From Nostoc sp. CHAB 5834 (GTDB taxonomy: Bacteria > Cyanobacteriota > Cyanobacteriia > Cyanobacteriales > Nostocaceae), in contig JAIVFU010000066.1 in assembly GCA_020829485.1 (NCBI GenBank), forward strand, positions 1 to 37,281: a stretch of 37,281 bases of DNA, written 5' to 3'. Every line of letters starts with the position of its first letter. Position 1 is the stretch's first letter. Shown piece after piece: positions 7,145-14,584 of the stretch. The notes beneath the pieces are model-generated. The model had not been told where the DNA came from. It was given only the letters and a program-made list of their open reading frames with translations, and did no database searches. A program made the position numbers and the translations under genes.

Positions 7145-7915
7145 GTGTCAACTTCTGATCCTCCATGCCGCATTATCGCCCTGTTTAACCAGGCGGGTGG
7201 TGTCGCCAAATCGACACTAACCCAAAATTTGGGATACCACCTCGCGCGACGAAAACACCGCGTTCTCCTTATCGACATAGACCCCCAAGCCTCATTGACC
7301 AAATTCATGGGGCTAGTGCCATCTCAGTTACAAAAAACCGTTGCTGATGCCATTATCGACGAGCAGCCCTTACCAATTCATGAGGGCATTCACGGCATGG
7401 ACTTGGTTCCAGCAAGCCGAGTCTTAAGTGGAGCCGAAATGCAGTTAGTCAGTGCTGCGATGCGCGAGTTGCGGCTTAAGGAAGCCGTTGAATCTGTTCT
7501 AAATGAATACGACTTCATTCTTATAGATTGTCCCCCCAGCTTAGGATTGCTTTCCTATATCGCCTTAGTCGCGGCCACACACGTCCTCGTCCCCGTTGAA
7601 ACCCATATAAAAGCCTTCGAGGGAACAGACGAACTTTTACAAACTATCACCCACGTAAAAAATAAAGCCAACCGCAAAATCCAAATAGCAGGGTTTGTTC
7701 CTACGCGGTATGCTCAACAGAACTCAGCCGATAAACGCGCATTAGCAGCAATCACTGAACAACTTTCAGCTTGGGGTCGGATCTTCCCACCCATCCCCAG
7801 AGCCACCGCTTTTGTCGATGCGTCAGAAGAACGTGCGCCCCTAGCAGTATTTGACCCGAAACATCCTGTAGTCCCTATTCTTGAAGAAATCGCCAAGGCT
7901 TTGGAGGCTTTATGA
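7145..7915 (+). CDS. parA: ParA partition ATPase
   Basis: 256 residues from a GTG codon; an AGGAAC ribosome binding site lies ahead. It is a ParA/Soj ATPase without an N-terminal HTH (type Ib-like size). The P-loop reads NQAGGVAKST at residues about 15-24. The deviant Walker A is normally KGGxxK[ST]; the first signature lysine is replaced here by alanine, while the P-loop lysine is kept. Walker A' is LLIDIDPQASLT and Walker B ILIDCPPSLG. ParA proteins form ATP-dependent dimers on nucleoid DNA and pull ParB-bound plasmids apart. The stop overlaps the parB start as ATGA, so the pair is translationally coupled. Confidence 0.97.
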   Translation: MSTSDPPCRIIALFNQAGGVAKSTLTQNLGYHLARRKHRVLLIDIDPQASLTKFMGLVPSQLQKTVADAIIDEQPLPIHEGIHGMDLVPASRVLSGAEMQLVSAAMRELRLKEAVESVLNEYDFILIDCPPSLGLLSYIALVAATHVLVPVETHIKAFEGTDELLQTITHVKNKANRKIQIAGFVPTRYAQQNSADKRALAAITEQLSAWGRIFPPIPRATAFVDASEERAPLAVFDPKHPVVPILEEIAKALEAL

Positions 7916-9150
7916 ACCGACGCAAACAAACAGACAAACCCTTTGGGGGTCAAATTACAACTCCACCACCTGCACCTTGGTTATCCTCCCCAGATGCCGA
8001 GTTGCCAGCCGCTACTGAAACTCAAATCAAACTTTCAGATATAGTTCTGCCTCAACACCAGCCCAGACGATACTTTGACCCACAAGCATTAAAAGAATTA
8101 GTTGAGTCAGTTAAACAGCATGGCATTCTCCAACCTCTGTTAGTGCGTCCACTAGGCTCTGGAAAATACGAATTAGTAGCAGGAGAAAGACGTTATCGGG
8201 CAGGGCAGTCAGCTAAACTTGAAGTTGTGCCTGTGGTTGTGCGTGAGCTATCTGATGACCAAGCGTTTCAGTTGGCTTTGATTGAAAACCTGCAACGAGA
8301 AGACCTTAACCCTGTTGAAGAAACTGAAGGTATCTTGCACCTGTTAGCAATCCGGCTGCATTGCGATGTAGAAGCCGTAAAATCCTTGCTGTATAGAATG
8401 AAAAACGCTCACAGCAAGGGGGAACAGCCGTCAAAATCCTCATTAAATGAATCTAGGAGAAACGTTTCTCCTAACCCAGATAATCCACAAACTGAGGACA
8501 ACGTTTCTGACCAGTTAGCCGAGAAAAATGAATCTAGGAAAAACGTTTCTCCTAACCCAGATAATCCGCAAACTGGGGACAACGTTTCTGACCAGTTATC
8601 CGATGAAACTGAATCTAGGAGAAACGTTTCTCCTAACCCAGATAACCCGCAATCTGAGGACAACATTTCTGACCAGTTATCCGAGAAAACTGAATCTAGG
8701 AGAAACGTTTCTCCTAACCTAGATGAAGAACAATCAAACACGGTACAACAGGTGTTTCTTGGTTTGGGACTCATGAATTGGCTATCGTTCACCACCACAC
8801 GTTTACCTTTGCTCAATCTGCCCGAAGAAATTTTAATGGCACTGCGAGGAGGTCAACTGGAATACACCAAAGCACAAGTCTTGGCGCGGGTAAAAAATAA
8901 TGAAATCCGAAAAAAACTTTTGTCCGAAGCGATAGCTAACTATTGGTCTTTAAGCCAAATCAAAGAAAAAATCACAGCTTGGACGGATGATGAACAAACA
9001 TCCTCTTCTTTTGCATCTAACCAAATACCAGACCGCCTCAAAAATATCACCCAGCGCATTAAAAAGCGTCAGCTTTGGAAAGAACCTGCAAAACAAAAGC
9101 AGCTAGTAAACCTTTTAAGCAAGCTGGAAGCATTGCTAGGCGATGAGTGA
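7912..9150 (+). CDS. parB: ParB partition protein with internal repeat insert
   Basis: 412 residues. The ParB/Sulfiredoxin fold spans about residues 40-130, with IVLPQHQPRRYFDPQALKEL, HGILQPLLVRP, the ParB box GERRYRAG and ALIENLQREDLNPVEE. GERRYRAG is the motif that binds CTP in studied ParB proteins. A helical DNA-binding segment starts at RLHCDVEAVKSLLYRMKNA. It is then interrupted by residues 179-271, four near-identical 27-residue repeats containing RRNVSP and DNVSDQL. The conserved fold resumes at VFLGLGLMNWLSFTTTRLPLLNLPEE. The repeat DNA is itself a set of palindromes (separate entries). The insert is probably a flexible linker in the protein and a binding site in the DNA. The gene overlaps parA by four bases. 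Confidence 0.96.
   Translation: MNRRKQTDKPFGGQITTPPPAPWLSSPDAELPAATETQIKLSDIVLPQHQPRRYFDPQALKELVESVKQHGILQPLLVRPLGSGKYELVAGERRYRAGQSAKLEVVPVVVRELSDDQAFQLALIENLQREDLNPVEETEGILHLLAIRLHCDVEAVKSLLYRMKNAHSKGEQPSKSSLNESRRNVSPNPDNPQTEDNVSDQLAEKNESRKNVSPNPDNPQTGDNVSDQLSDETESRRNVSPNPDNPQSEDNISDQLSEKTESRRNVSPNLDEEQSNTVQQVFLGLGLMNWLSFTTTRLPLLNLPEEILMALRGGQLEYTKAQVLARVKNNEIRKKLLSEAIANYWSLSQIKEKITAWTDDEQTSSSFASNQIPDRLKNITQRIKKRQLWKEPAKQKQLVNLLSKLEALLGDE
8446..8724 (+). repeat. Array of 81-bp direct repeats inside parB
   Basis: Three full 81-bp units and a partial fourth start at 8446, 8527, 8608 and 8689. Each keeps the parB frame (27 codons). Each unit holds one long palindrome centred at 8463.5, 8544.5, 8625.5 and 8706.5. 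Between successive palindromes, 39 bp on, lies a partial site AACGTTTCT (8500-8508, 8581-8589; degraded to AACATTTCT at 8662-8670). Sites therefore alternate at 39 and 42 bp, close to four helical turns. Units differ at only a few bases. Confidence 0.97.
8454..8716. promoter_or_regulatory. parS: Four 20-bp palindromes: candidate parS centromere in parB
   Basis: TAGGAGAAACGTTTCTCCTA occurs as a perfect palindrome at 8454-8473, 8616-8635 and 8697-8716, and with one mismatch at 8535-8554. Identical palindromes at a fixed 81-bp period next to a parAB operon are what a ParB-binding centromere looks like. The codons AGG AGA AAC GTT TCT CCT give the RRNVSP peptide. A 13-base half site, AACGTTTCTCCTA, recurs at 9493-9505 in the downstream helicase gene. 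Binding by this ParB is inference; the symmetry and spacing are direct observations. The sites could also serve autoregulation. Confidence 0.7.
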
Positions 9151-9189
9151 ATTGACACGAGTTGCTTATTTTTCAAGGGGATACGAGAG

Positions 9190-12057
9190 ATGGCAGAAAA
9201 ATTACAGATTCGAGAATTGCTCAAGGCTTGGTTAGATTACATCCAAGTCGAAAATTTGAGTAATGCCAAAGTAGAAGCTGACGATTCAGAACAACCGAAC
9301 ATCTGGGACTCTCTCGTAAATCTGGTAGGCGATAAATTATTAATAGACGAGTCTTTATTTAAAAAACTAAAGCACCCGTTTAAAAGTGCAAAGAATTTTG
9401 AGCAAACAAAATTACCATCAATTGCTGTAGCTTTCCCCCAGCTTTATGTAGTTGAATCGAATCGCCGTCAATTTCGCCCGTTGTTCACCATCAACGTTTC
9501 TCCTATATTTGAGGGCAATTATCGCAGTAGCGGATGGAATTTAACTGAATATGAGTTTCAGCCTGTTATTCCCAATTTGATGCAGTGGTACGGGCTAGAG
9601 GAAGAAGCGGCTGAGTCACTGGTAACAAGGGAGGGGTTGAAAGTTTTTCTCGAAACTACTTTCAATCGTCCCTTTAAGACGCTACAGGATTTTATGGGAC
9701 TGATTGAATTACCGCCGTTCCCCGTGCGGTCAAAACTTCTCCCTTATCTATTGGATTTTGACTACGCTGCTTTTAATTACAACCTCAAAAAAGATTTTCA
9801 GAAAATTAGCGACCAGAATTACTTTCAGTGGTCAAGACCAGAACATCCAGCTTACGAATATCTGTTTGGGCAACCAAAATCACCCCAGCATGACGTACTT
9901 TTTCTAGGTGCTTTTCCCAACTCACAGCCCGATGACTATCAAGCACTTGCTCTCAAATATTCTCAATCTCATCCTGTTACTGCTGTGATTGGGCCACCGG
10001 GGAATGGCAAGACCACACTGTTGTTACATAAGATAGCGCAGCAAGTGGTACGTCGAGCCGTGGACTTGGCAACAACTCTTCAAGATAAAAGTAACCTAAC
10101 TGTGGTGACAAGCACTAACAAATTTGCTGTAAATAACGTTGAGAAAATCTTAGCCAGCAACCTGACCTCTGACCGTTTCTACTTATCAGGAGGCTCAAGG
10201 GATTTAGTTGACACTCAGGTTTTACCTAGCTTGCAAGCTGCACTCGACTGGCTTGCCAAAGAAACGTTTAAATCAGATGAATGGGAGTCAGCTAGGCAAC
10301 AATTGTTAGCTGGGGTTCAGCAAATAGAATCTCACTCTAAGCAAGACGAGCATGATCTTCAACAAAAAAAAGCTGATGAGCAGTTATTAGAGTCGCTATG
10401 CCACGATATACAATTGCTGTCAGTGGCGATAAAAACTTCTGCATTTGAGTCTTCGTCACCATTAGAATCTTCACGCGACTACTCTAGGTTTCCAGTAGAA
10501 GCCTATCAGCAGATAAAACAACATCTTGGCAGTGCAAGGCGTTCTTTGCCTAGAGTTGATTACTGGCAGCCTTCTGTTAGAGATAACAATTGGGTTGCCC
10601 AGCTTTTGCAGACGATTAAACGATTCTGGCAGTCGATAACCAAAACCAGCACACATCATGTTCTCAAACGCTTGCACAAACAGATAGAGATGCCTGTGTT
10701 GGCGACGCTGGCCACCCCATTTCAATTTCAAATCCCACTAACAACTGAATCTCTCATCGCCGCCCAGCAGAGTGTTGACCAGCTTATTGCAGAAGCATCT
10801 TTTTGGCAGCAACAACAGAATGGTATTGACAGCACACAACAGCAGATTGAGTCAAGAAAGCAGCAACGAGAAGACCTCATTACTCGCCGTTCTCAAGTCG
10901 AAAACCGACTCGCTACTTATCCCACCAAAGATTTTTACAGTCGTTTCTACACAGAATTGCACTCGCTGCAAGTAGAGTTATTTGAGTGGTCTTGGCAATT
11001 TCAACAGCAAGAGGCTCGGCGGCGAAAAGATGAAGTAATAGCTTCCATTAGGACTTACATTGCATTATTGAATGGCGAATGGGATGCTTACCGTCAGTTA
11101 AGTCATAATTGGAGAAACATTTATCGGGATATCAGCCTGTTGTTTCCGGTGTTTCTTTGCACTTTGCACTCCATCCGCAATTTGTTACCCTATCCCGATA
11201 GTGGCTGTATCGACCAAGTAATTGTAGATGAAGCGGGTCAGATTCCACCGCATCAAGTTTTTCCCGTTTTAGTTAGGTGTAATCGGGCTTTGATTGTAGG
11301 CGATCCATTGCAATTGGAGCCGGTTGTTAATTTGAGCGATCAGAAGAAAGAGGAATATCGCAGCAAATCTTTTCTGGAACAGGGGCTTACGGATGCAGAT
11401 TATGACCGCTACAGCCCTACTGCTTCCACAGCTTATCACCGAGCGGCTGGGGCATCAGGACAAATCCAAGATATTGGTCAGGGGATTATCCTTAAATATC
11501 ATTATCGTTGCGTTCCGGTGATTGCTGATTTTTGCGATCGCTTGTGCAACTACGGCATGAGCATCAAAACTGAGCCTCAAGTTTCTCGGTTGGGTGCTAA
11601 CCTGATTGCAAGTCATGTCGAAGGTCAACTAGAAAACAACGTTAATTGGGCAGAAGTTGATGTAGTAGAAGCGTTAATTGAGGAGTTGTTAGCGGCGGGT
11701 TATTGCTTAAATTCTCCTGATTCTGACAACACAATTGGCGTGATTTCACCTTACCGCCGTCAAGTAAATGCCCTGACTCAACGTTTAAAATCTCGCTGGT
11801 CAGATTTTTCATCCGAGAGCATTGGCACAGTTCACACGTTCCAAGGTGGACAGAAATCAGTGATAATTTTCTCGACTCGCCAATGTCAACCAACTGATAG
11901 TCTCTGGTTTATTAATCGCAGACCTAATTTACTGAATGTGGCTGTGAGTAGAGCGCGAGAACTGTTTATCCTGGTGGGGAATCTGGGGCGAATTTCTGAA
12001 GGGGGGCATACCAGAGAGTTGGTGGAATATATCAAGGAATTTGGGGAGACGCGATAA
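9190..12057 (+). CDS. Superfamily 1 DNA/RNA helicase (Upf1/Dna2-like AAA_11/AAA_12)
   Basis: 955 residues, start 39 bases after parB. Walker A GPPGNGKTT lies at about residues 267-275, motif Ia in VVTSTNKFAVNNV, motif II IVDEAGQIPP near 678-687, motif III LIVGDPLQLEPV, motif IV in YHYRCVP and VISPYRRQV, motif V IGTVHTFQGGQ, motif VI NVAVSRARE. Between Walker A and motif II sits about 400 residues with long Gln-rich coiled coil, as in the 1B/stalk insertions of this group. The N-terminal 230 residues are unfamiliar. No nuclease motif is visible. Its place after parAB suggests a plasmid maintenance or DNA-processing role. A frameshifted piece of a paralogue lies at 1636-1826. Confidence 0.95.
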   Translation: MAEKLQIRELLKAWLDYIQVENLSNAKVEADDSEQPNIWDSLVNLVGDKLLIDESLFKKLKHPFKSAKNFEQTKLPSIAVAFPQLYVVESNRRQFRPLFTINVSPIFEGNYRSSGWNLTEYEFQPVIPNLMQWYGLEEEAAESLVTREGLKVFLETTFNRPFKTLQDFMGLIELPPFPVRSKLLPYLLDFDYAAFNYNLKKDFQKISDQNYFQWSRPEHPAYEYLFGQPKSPQHDVLFLGAFPNSQPDDYQALALKYSQSHPVTAVIGPPGNGKTTLLLHKIAQQVVRRAVDLATTLQDKSNLTVVTSTNKFAVNNVEKILASNLTSDRFYLSGGSRDLVDTQVLPSLQAALDWLAKETFKSDEWESARQQLLAGVQQIESHSKQDEHDLQQKKADEQLLESLCHDIQLLSVAIKTSAFESSSPLESSRDYSRFPVEAYQQIKQHLGSARRSLPRVDYWQPSVRDNNWVAQLLQTIKRFWQSITKTSTHHVLKRLHKQIEMPVLATLATPFQFQIPLTTESLIAAQQSVDQLIAEASFWQQQQNGIDSTQQQIESRKQQREDLITRRSQVENRLATYPTKDFYSRFYTELHSLQVELFEWSWQFQQQEARRRKDEVIASIRTYIALLNGEWDAYRQLSHNWRNIYRDISLLFPVFLCTLHSIRNLLPYPDSGCIDQVIVDEAGQIPPHQVFPVLVRCNRALIVGDPLQLEPVVNLSDQKKEEYRSKSFLEQGLTDADYDRYSPTASTAYHRAAGASGQIQDIGQGIILKYHYRCVPVIADFCDRLCNYGMSIKTEPQVSRLGANLIASHVEGQLENNVNWAEVDVVEALIEELLAAGYCLNSPDSDNTIGVISPYRRQVNALTQRLKSRWSDFSSESIGTVHTFQGGQKSVIIFSTRQCQPTDSLWFINRRPNLLNVAVSRARELFILVGNLGRISEGGHTRELVEYIKEFGETR

Positions 12058-12094
12058 TTTTAATAAAGGCATTTTATTCATTTGGAGGGGAATT

Positions 12095-12316
12095 ATGTCA
12101 GCAAGAGTAGAGCGGCAGAATACTATCACTAGAAAGAATCTTGTTTCTAGCTTGATAATTGGGTTAATTGTTGGACTATTGGCTGGTCTTCCCTTGGGTT
12201 GGATAGCTCATCAGTTCTATGCTGAACGACGGTTAACTGATGTGTTAGTTTGTCGGGAAAAGAATCGGAACTTGCCGGAAGTTCAACTTCAGTCTCTTTG
12301 CGGGTCAAGATTCTAA
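12095..12316 (+). CDS. Small single-pass membrane protein
   Basis: 73 residues from ATG at 12095, chosen because TTTGGAGGGG ends five bases upstream, a strong ribosome binding site; an in-frame codon at 12041 would lie inside the helicase gene and lacks one. Residues about 16-40 (NLVSSLIIGLIVGLLAGLPLGW) form one glycine-rich membrane helix. The C-terminus holds two cysteines (LVCREKN, LQSLCGSRF). It follows the helicase by 37 bases, so it is likely in the parAB-helicase transcript. No family recognised. Confidence 0.75.
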   Translation: MSARVERQNTITRKNLVSSLIIGLIVGLLAGLPLGWIAHQFYAERRLTDVLVCREKNRNLPEVQLQSLCGSRF

Positions 12317-12553
12317 AGTAGAATCTCTCCTTCGTCTTTGGAGGAGTAGTAGCTTCCTTTTTTAGAAACAGCCTCAAGGATTTTGGACAACAGTGAGCTA
12401 CTTGCACCCGAACAAACCAAACCGAACCATTCTAGGTGGGATTTGGGGCGGAGTCCGTGGGTTAAAGTATTATCAAACACGTAGTAAACGTACCTGAGCG
12501 TCCGCGCTTTTACCCTATGTCGTCTAACCCTTAAATCCCGACATTCTACATCT

Positions 12554-12784
12554 CTACACACAATATGACATGAGATACCCAACTTGCTCCCAGTTGCTTC
12601 CATTGTGGTGAAACAGTAAATAATACCCACAAGCAGAGTAAGCAATGTGGACAAGTCCGTAATCCAATGATGCACTCAAACCTACACGCGACAATGTAAA
12701 CACTCCACGAGGTTTATGAGTTTCTTGAGGTGTAAGCTCAGAAATAAAGCGATATCCATTCTCAACATCAAATCGCTTAAAGCC
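12554..12784 (-). pseudogene. 3' remnant of a gene for a small cyanobacterial protein
   Basis: The minus strand reads GFKRFDVENGYRFISELTP, QETHKPRGVFTLSRVGLSAS, LDYGLVHIAYSACGYYLLFH and ends EQVGYLMSYCV at TAG 12554. The pattern (LSRVG, A-LVHIAYSACGYYLL, VGYLMS) looks like the end of secreted or periplasmic proteins with a Cys-Gly turn. The frame has a stop right before GFKRF and no start. In another frame upstream the sequence KELVQASKAIQNKALSDL runs into a Tn3-type terminal repeat at 12820. The gene thus looks truncated and frameshifted, perhaps by that element. Confidence 0.6.
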
Positions 12785-12819
12785 TTATTCTGTATAGCTT
12801 TTGAAGCTTGCACTAATTC

Positions 12820-12857
12820 CTTAGCGTACAATTTTTCCGTTTTGGCACAGTCTAGCC
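12820..12857 (+). repeat. Solitary Tn3-family-like terminal inverted repeat
   Basis: It begins CTTAGCGTACAATTTT and continues CCGTTTTGGCACAGT, matching the right-end repeat at 14533-14570 over about 31 of 38 bases, with the last six changed from GATGCC to CTAGCC plus one T for C. The orientation makes it a right end, with the lost element lying to its left over the broken gene at 12554-12784. No matching left end is visible upstream. Confidence 0.65.
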
Positions 12858-13255
12858 GTGTTCAGTGCTTGCCCCGATGTCGTTTAATTACTCTAAATTA
12901 ATAGCTTCAGTATTTCTAAGAAAAAATACTCTAAGTATAGAAAACGCAGTTTTGTGTAATTTTTTGCGTAACTTGATTAAGTAAAAATTCTACTATCACC
13001 AGTTTGGTGTCTTTAAAGCACCAATTTGATATTTTTAGTGTACAGTTGTAGTGTAGTCTTTTTAGATGGTTTTCATAATGCAAAAAAATGAATTGTCTCT
13101 CATACCAGGTTCCCTTGGAGCTTTGTGCTGCTTTTTTCCAATGATTGGTATTTCATCAATTGTTATAATACTACCCAAAAATTCGGGAGTGACGAAATAA
13201 AGAAAGCTAGGTACTTTTTTCGTAAACCACATCCAATATTTTTGAGGTAATAAGT
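12858..13255. other. AT-rich intergenic region upstream of RHH gene
   Basis: No gene seen. A short hairpin TTGGTG/CACCAA sits at 13004-13024. The region is strongly AT-rich and probably holds the promoter of the ribbon-helix-helix gene at 13256; GAGGTAATAAGT ahead of that gene supplies a weak ribosome binding site. Confidence 0.5.
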
Positions 13256-13552
13256 ATGAATAGCCAAAGTATTCTTCAAGATTTAGATACTGGACAAAGT
13301 TTTGCTACAGATGGACTTTCCAGTGAACAAGTTTCTTCCAACGCTTCTAGTGTAAAACGTATGTCAATCAGCTTACCTGGTGACATTGCTCGTCTGTTAC
13401 AATACCTTGCTGATACTCAGGGTATTTCTCAAAATGAAGCTCTCCGTAAAGCCATTGCAACGGAAGCATATTTATTAGATGAAAGACAGCAAGGAACTAA
13501 AGTGCTGCTTCAAAAAGCAAACAAAGAAATTAGGGAGGTGTTGTTTAGATAA
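13256..13552 (+). CDS. Ribbon-helix-helix DNA-binding protein
   Basis: 98 residues. The C-terminal half has a CopG/Arc fold signature: SSVKRMSISLPGDIARLLQYLADTQGISQNEALRKAIATEAYLL. The beta strand MSISLP inserts in the major groove in this family, and the two helices dimerise. The N-terminal 33 residues are Ser/Gln-rich and probably disordered. Such proteins on plasmids control copy number, partition, mobilisation or toxin-antitoxin operons. Here no partner gene is obvious: the next gene (13658) encodes a membrane protein 105 bases on. Its target site is unknown. Confidence 0.85.
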   Translation: MNSQSILQDLDTGQSFATDGLSSEQVSSNASSVKRMSISLPGDIARLLQYLADTQGISQNEALRKAIATEAYLLDERQQGTKVLLQKANKEIREVLFR

Positions 13553-13657
13553 GTGAAAAATTGGCTGGAGCGTTGGAAGAATAGTTGATTATCAAGTCAT
13601 TTTGTTTTATCAACTAATACCCTCTAAGCCCATTTTTGCAATTTGGTTAATTAAAAC

Positions 13658-14086
13658 ATGACTAATACCCAGATTAACTCCCTGAACTCGTCCACTGATG
13701 ATAAATCTCAAAAATCAGAAGTGGTAGCAATTGCTACTAGCACTCAAGCAGTCATTAATCCAGATGTTAAACTTAATCTGTCTGATTATGTTACATCCAT
13801 CCCAATCAGTCAAAAAACAGCTGGAGAAATTGAGGCTGAGGCAGCGAGACAATTAGCTAAGTCAGCGCAACAAAGGGAGAATACGCGTAGTAAATTAGCA
13901 ATGTTTTTGGCTAAAGTTTTCGGATTTTCATTGGGAGCTACTTTTCTATTGATTGGGATTACAGCTTTCAATCCGAATACTGATAAAGCTCTTGTGAAAG
14001 ACCTGATTTCACAAACGATTACGCCTCAAGTGACCTTGCTTAGTTTTGCGTTAGGCTTTTACTTTGGAAGTAATAAAGATTCCTAA
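13658..14086 (+). CDS. Two-TM hypothetical membrane protein
   Basis: 142 residues, ATG start, with no strong Shine-Dalgarno sequence. The first 60 residues are polar; EIEAEAARQLAKSAQQRENTRSK is a charged helix. Two membrane helices follow: LAMFLAKVFGFSLGATFLLIGITAF (about 89-113) and ISQTITPQVTLLSFALGFYFGS (about 118-138). The short loop between them (NPNTDKALVKDL) points to a hairpin with both ends in the cytoplasm. It ends in a good intrinsic terminator. The family is not one I can name. Confidence 0.75.
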   Translation: MTNTQINSLNSSTDDKSQKSEVVAIATSTQAVINPDVKLNLSDYVTSIPISQKTAGEIEAEAARQLAKSAQQRENTRSKLAMFLAKVFGFSLGATFLLIGITAFNPNTDKALVKDLISQTITPQVTLLSFALGFYFGSNKDS

Positions 14087-14121
14087 TAGTATTGTTCTAA
14101 CAATGTTTTTTGAAAAACAAT

Positions 14122-14152
14122 TAAAAGCTCAGTTCTAACTGAGCTTTTTTTA
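14122..14152 (+). terminator. Intrinsic terminator after 13658-14086
   Basis: AAAAGCTCAGT pairs with ACTGAGCTTTTTT around a four-base loop, followed by a run of T. It lies 36 bases after the two-TM gene on the same strand. It is near-symmetric (A-run before, T-run after), so it could also stop transcription from the right. Confidence 0.9.
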
Positions 14153-14287
14153 TAGCGACAATATAGCCAAATTTTAAAATTTAGTCAAAATAGTGTTAAT
14201 TTTAAGCTTTTAATTAGTTTCTCTTTCTGTCTTGAGTCAACAGGGTACAGCATTCAAAGATTCTACAAGCACTAAACAGGCACACTC

Positions 14288-14570
14288 GGCATCACCGTAC
14301 CGAAACGGGAAAATTGTACGCTAAGGAATTGATGCTAACCTCAACGCTATGAAAACAAGTTGTTTTGAGCGAAATGGCATACCTGTATTTATCACTTTTG
14401 ACTCGAATTAGTCTTGGAAGATGGTGCAGAGTAGTATCAATACTCTGCACCAATCAACTGAGGGTAAACAGCCGCTCACGGGTGCTGTAGAAAAGCGAGG
14501 GGCTAAGATGCTTGCTGGATAGCGCTTTTAGCCTTAGCGTACAATTTTCCCGTTTTGGCACAGTGATGCC
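14288..14570. mobile_element. Tn3-type miniature element (TIME/MITE-like), 283 bp
   Basis: 38-bp terminal inverted repeats lie at 14288-14325 (GGCATCACCGTACC, then GAAACGGGAAAATTGTACGCTAAG split between them) and 14533-14570 (CTTAGCGTACAATTTTCCCG, then TTTTGGCACAGTGATGCC). They differ at three positions. A 38-bp length with inner end ACGCTAAG and an internal AAACGGGAAAAT is close to Tn21/Tn3-family ends. The interior (about 207 bp) has no transposase and carries a hairpin at 14423-14451. The flanks CACTC and ACGCT do not form a 5-bp target duplication, so the element is old or rearranged. Confidence 0.65.
14423..14451. repeat. Hairpin with 11-bp perfect arms
   Basis: GGTGCAGAGTA at 14423-14433 pairs with TACTCTGCACC at 14441-14451 around a seven-base loop. 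It lies inside the Tn3-type miniature element. Such an internal palindrome could be a remnant of a resolution site or simply a protein-binding operator; no resolvase gene is present nearby. Confidence 0.75.
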
Positions 14571-14584
14571 ACGCTCTGCGTGGC
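14568..14584 (-). terminator. Hairpin at the 3' end of the relaxase gene
   Basis: GCCACGC-TCT-GCGTGGC is a perfect 7-bp stem that ends one base before the relaxase stop codon at 14585 (minus strand). There is no T-tract, so it is at best a weak terminator or an mRNA-end stabiliser. The word is a common intergenic repeat in cyanobacteria. It overlaps the right end of the Tn3-type repeat. Confidence 0.5.

Noticed and set aside
8446..8724. CRISPR-like array (regular repeats)
   Set aside because: The repeats are 81 bp with almost no spacer variety, keep the parB frame, and there are no cas genes. They are coding repeats with palindromes.
8409..8816. 135-codon open frame on the minus strand opposite parB
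   Set aside because: It arises because the palindromic repeat reads similarly on both strands (GETFLLDS units). No start context and no fold; a shadow of parB.
12313..12675. 120-codon minus-strand frame
   Set aside because: The product has no protein-like features, and another frame over 12554-12784 clearly encodes a real protein end.
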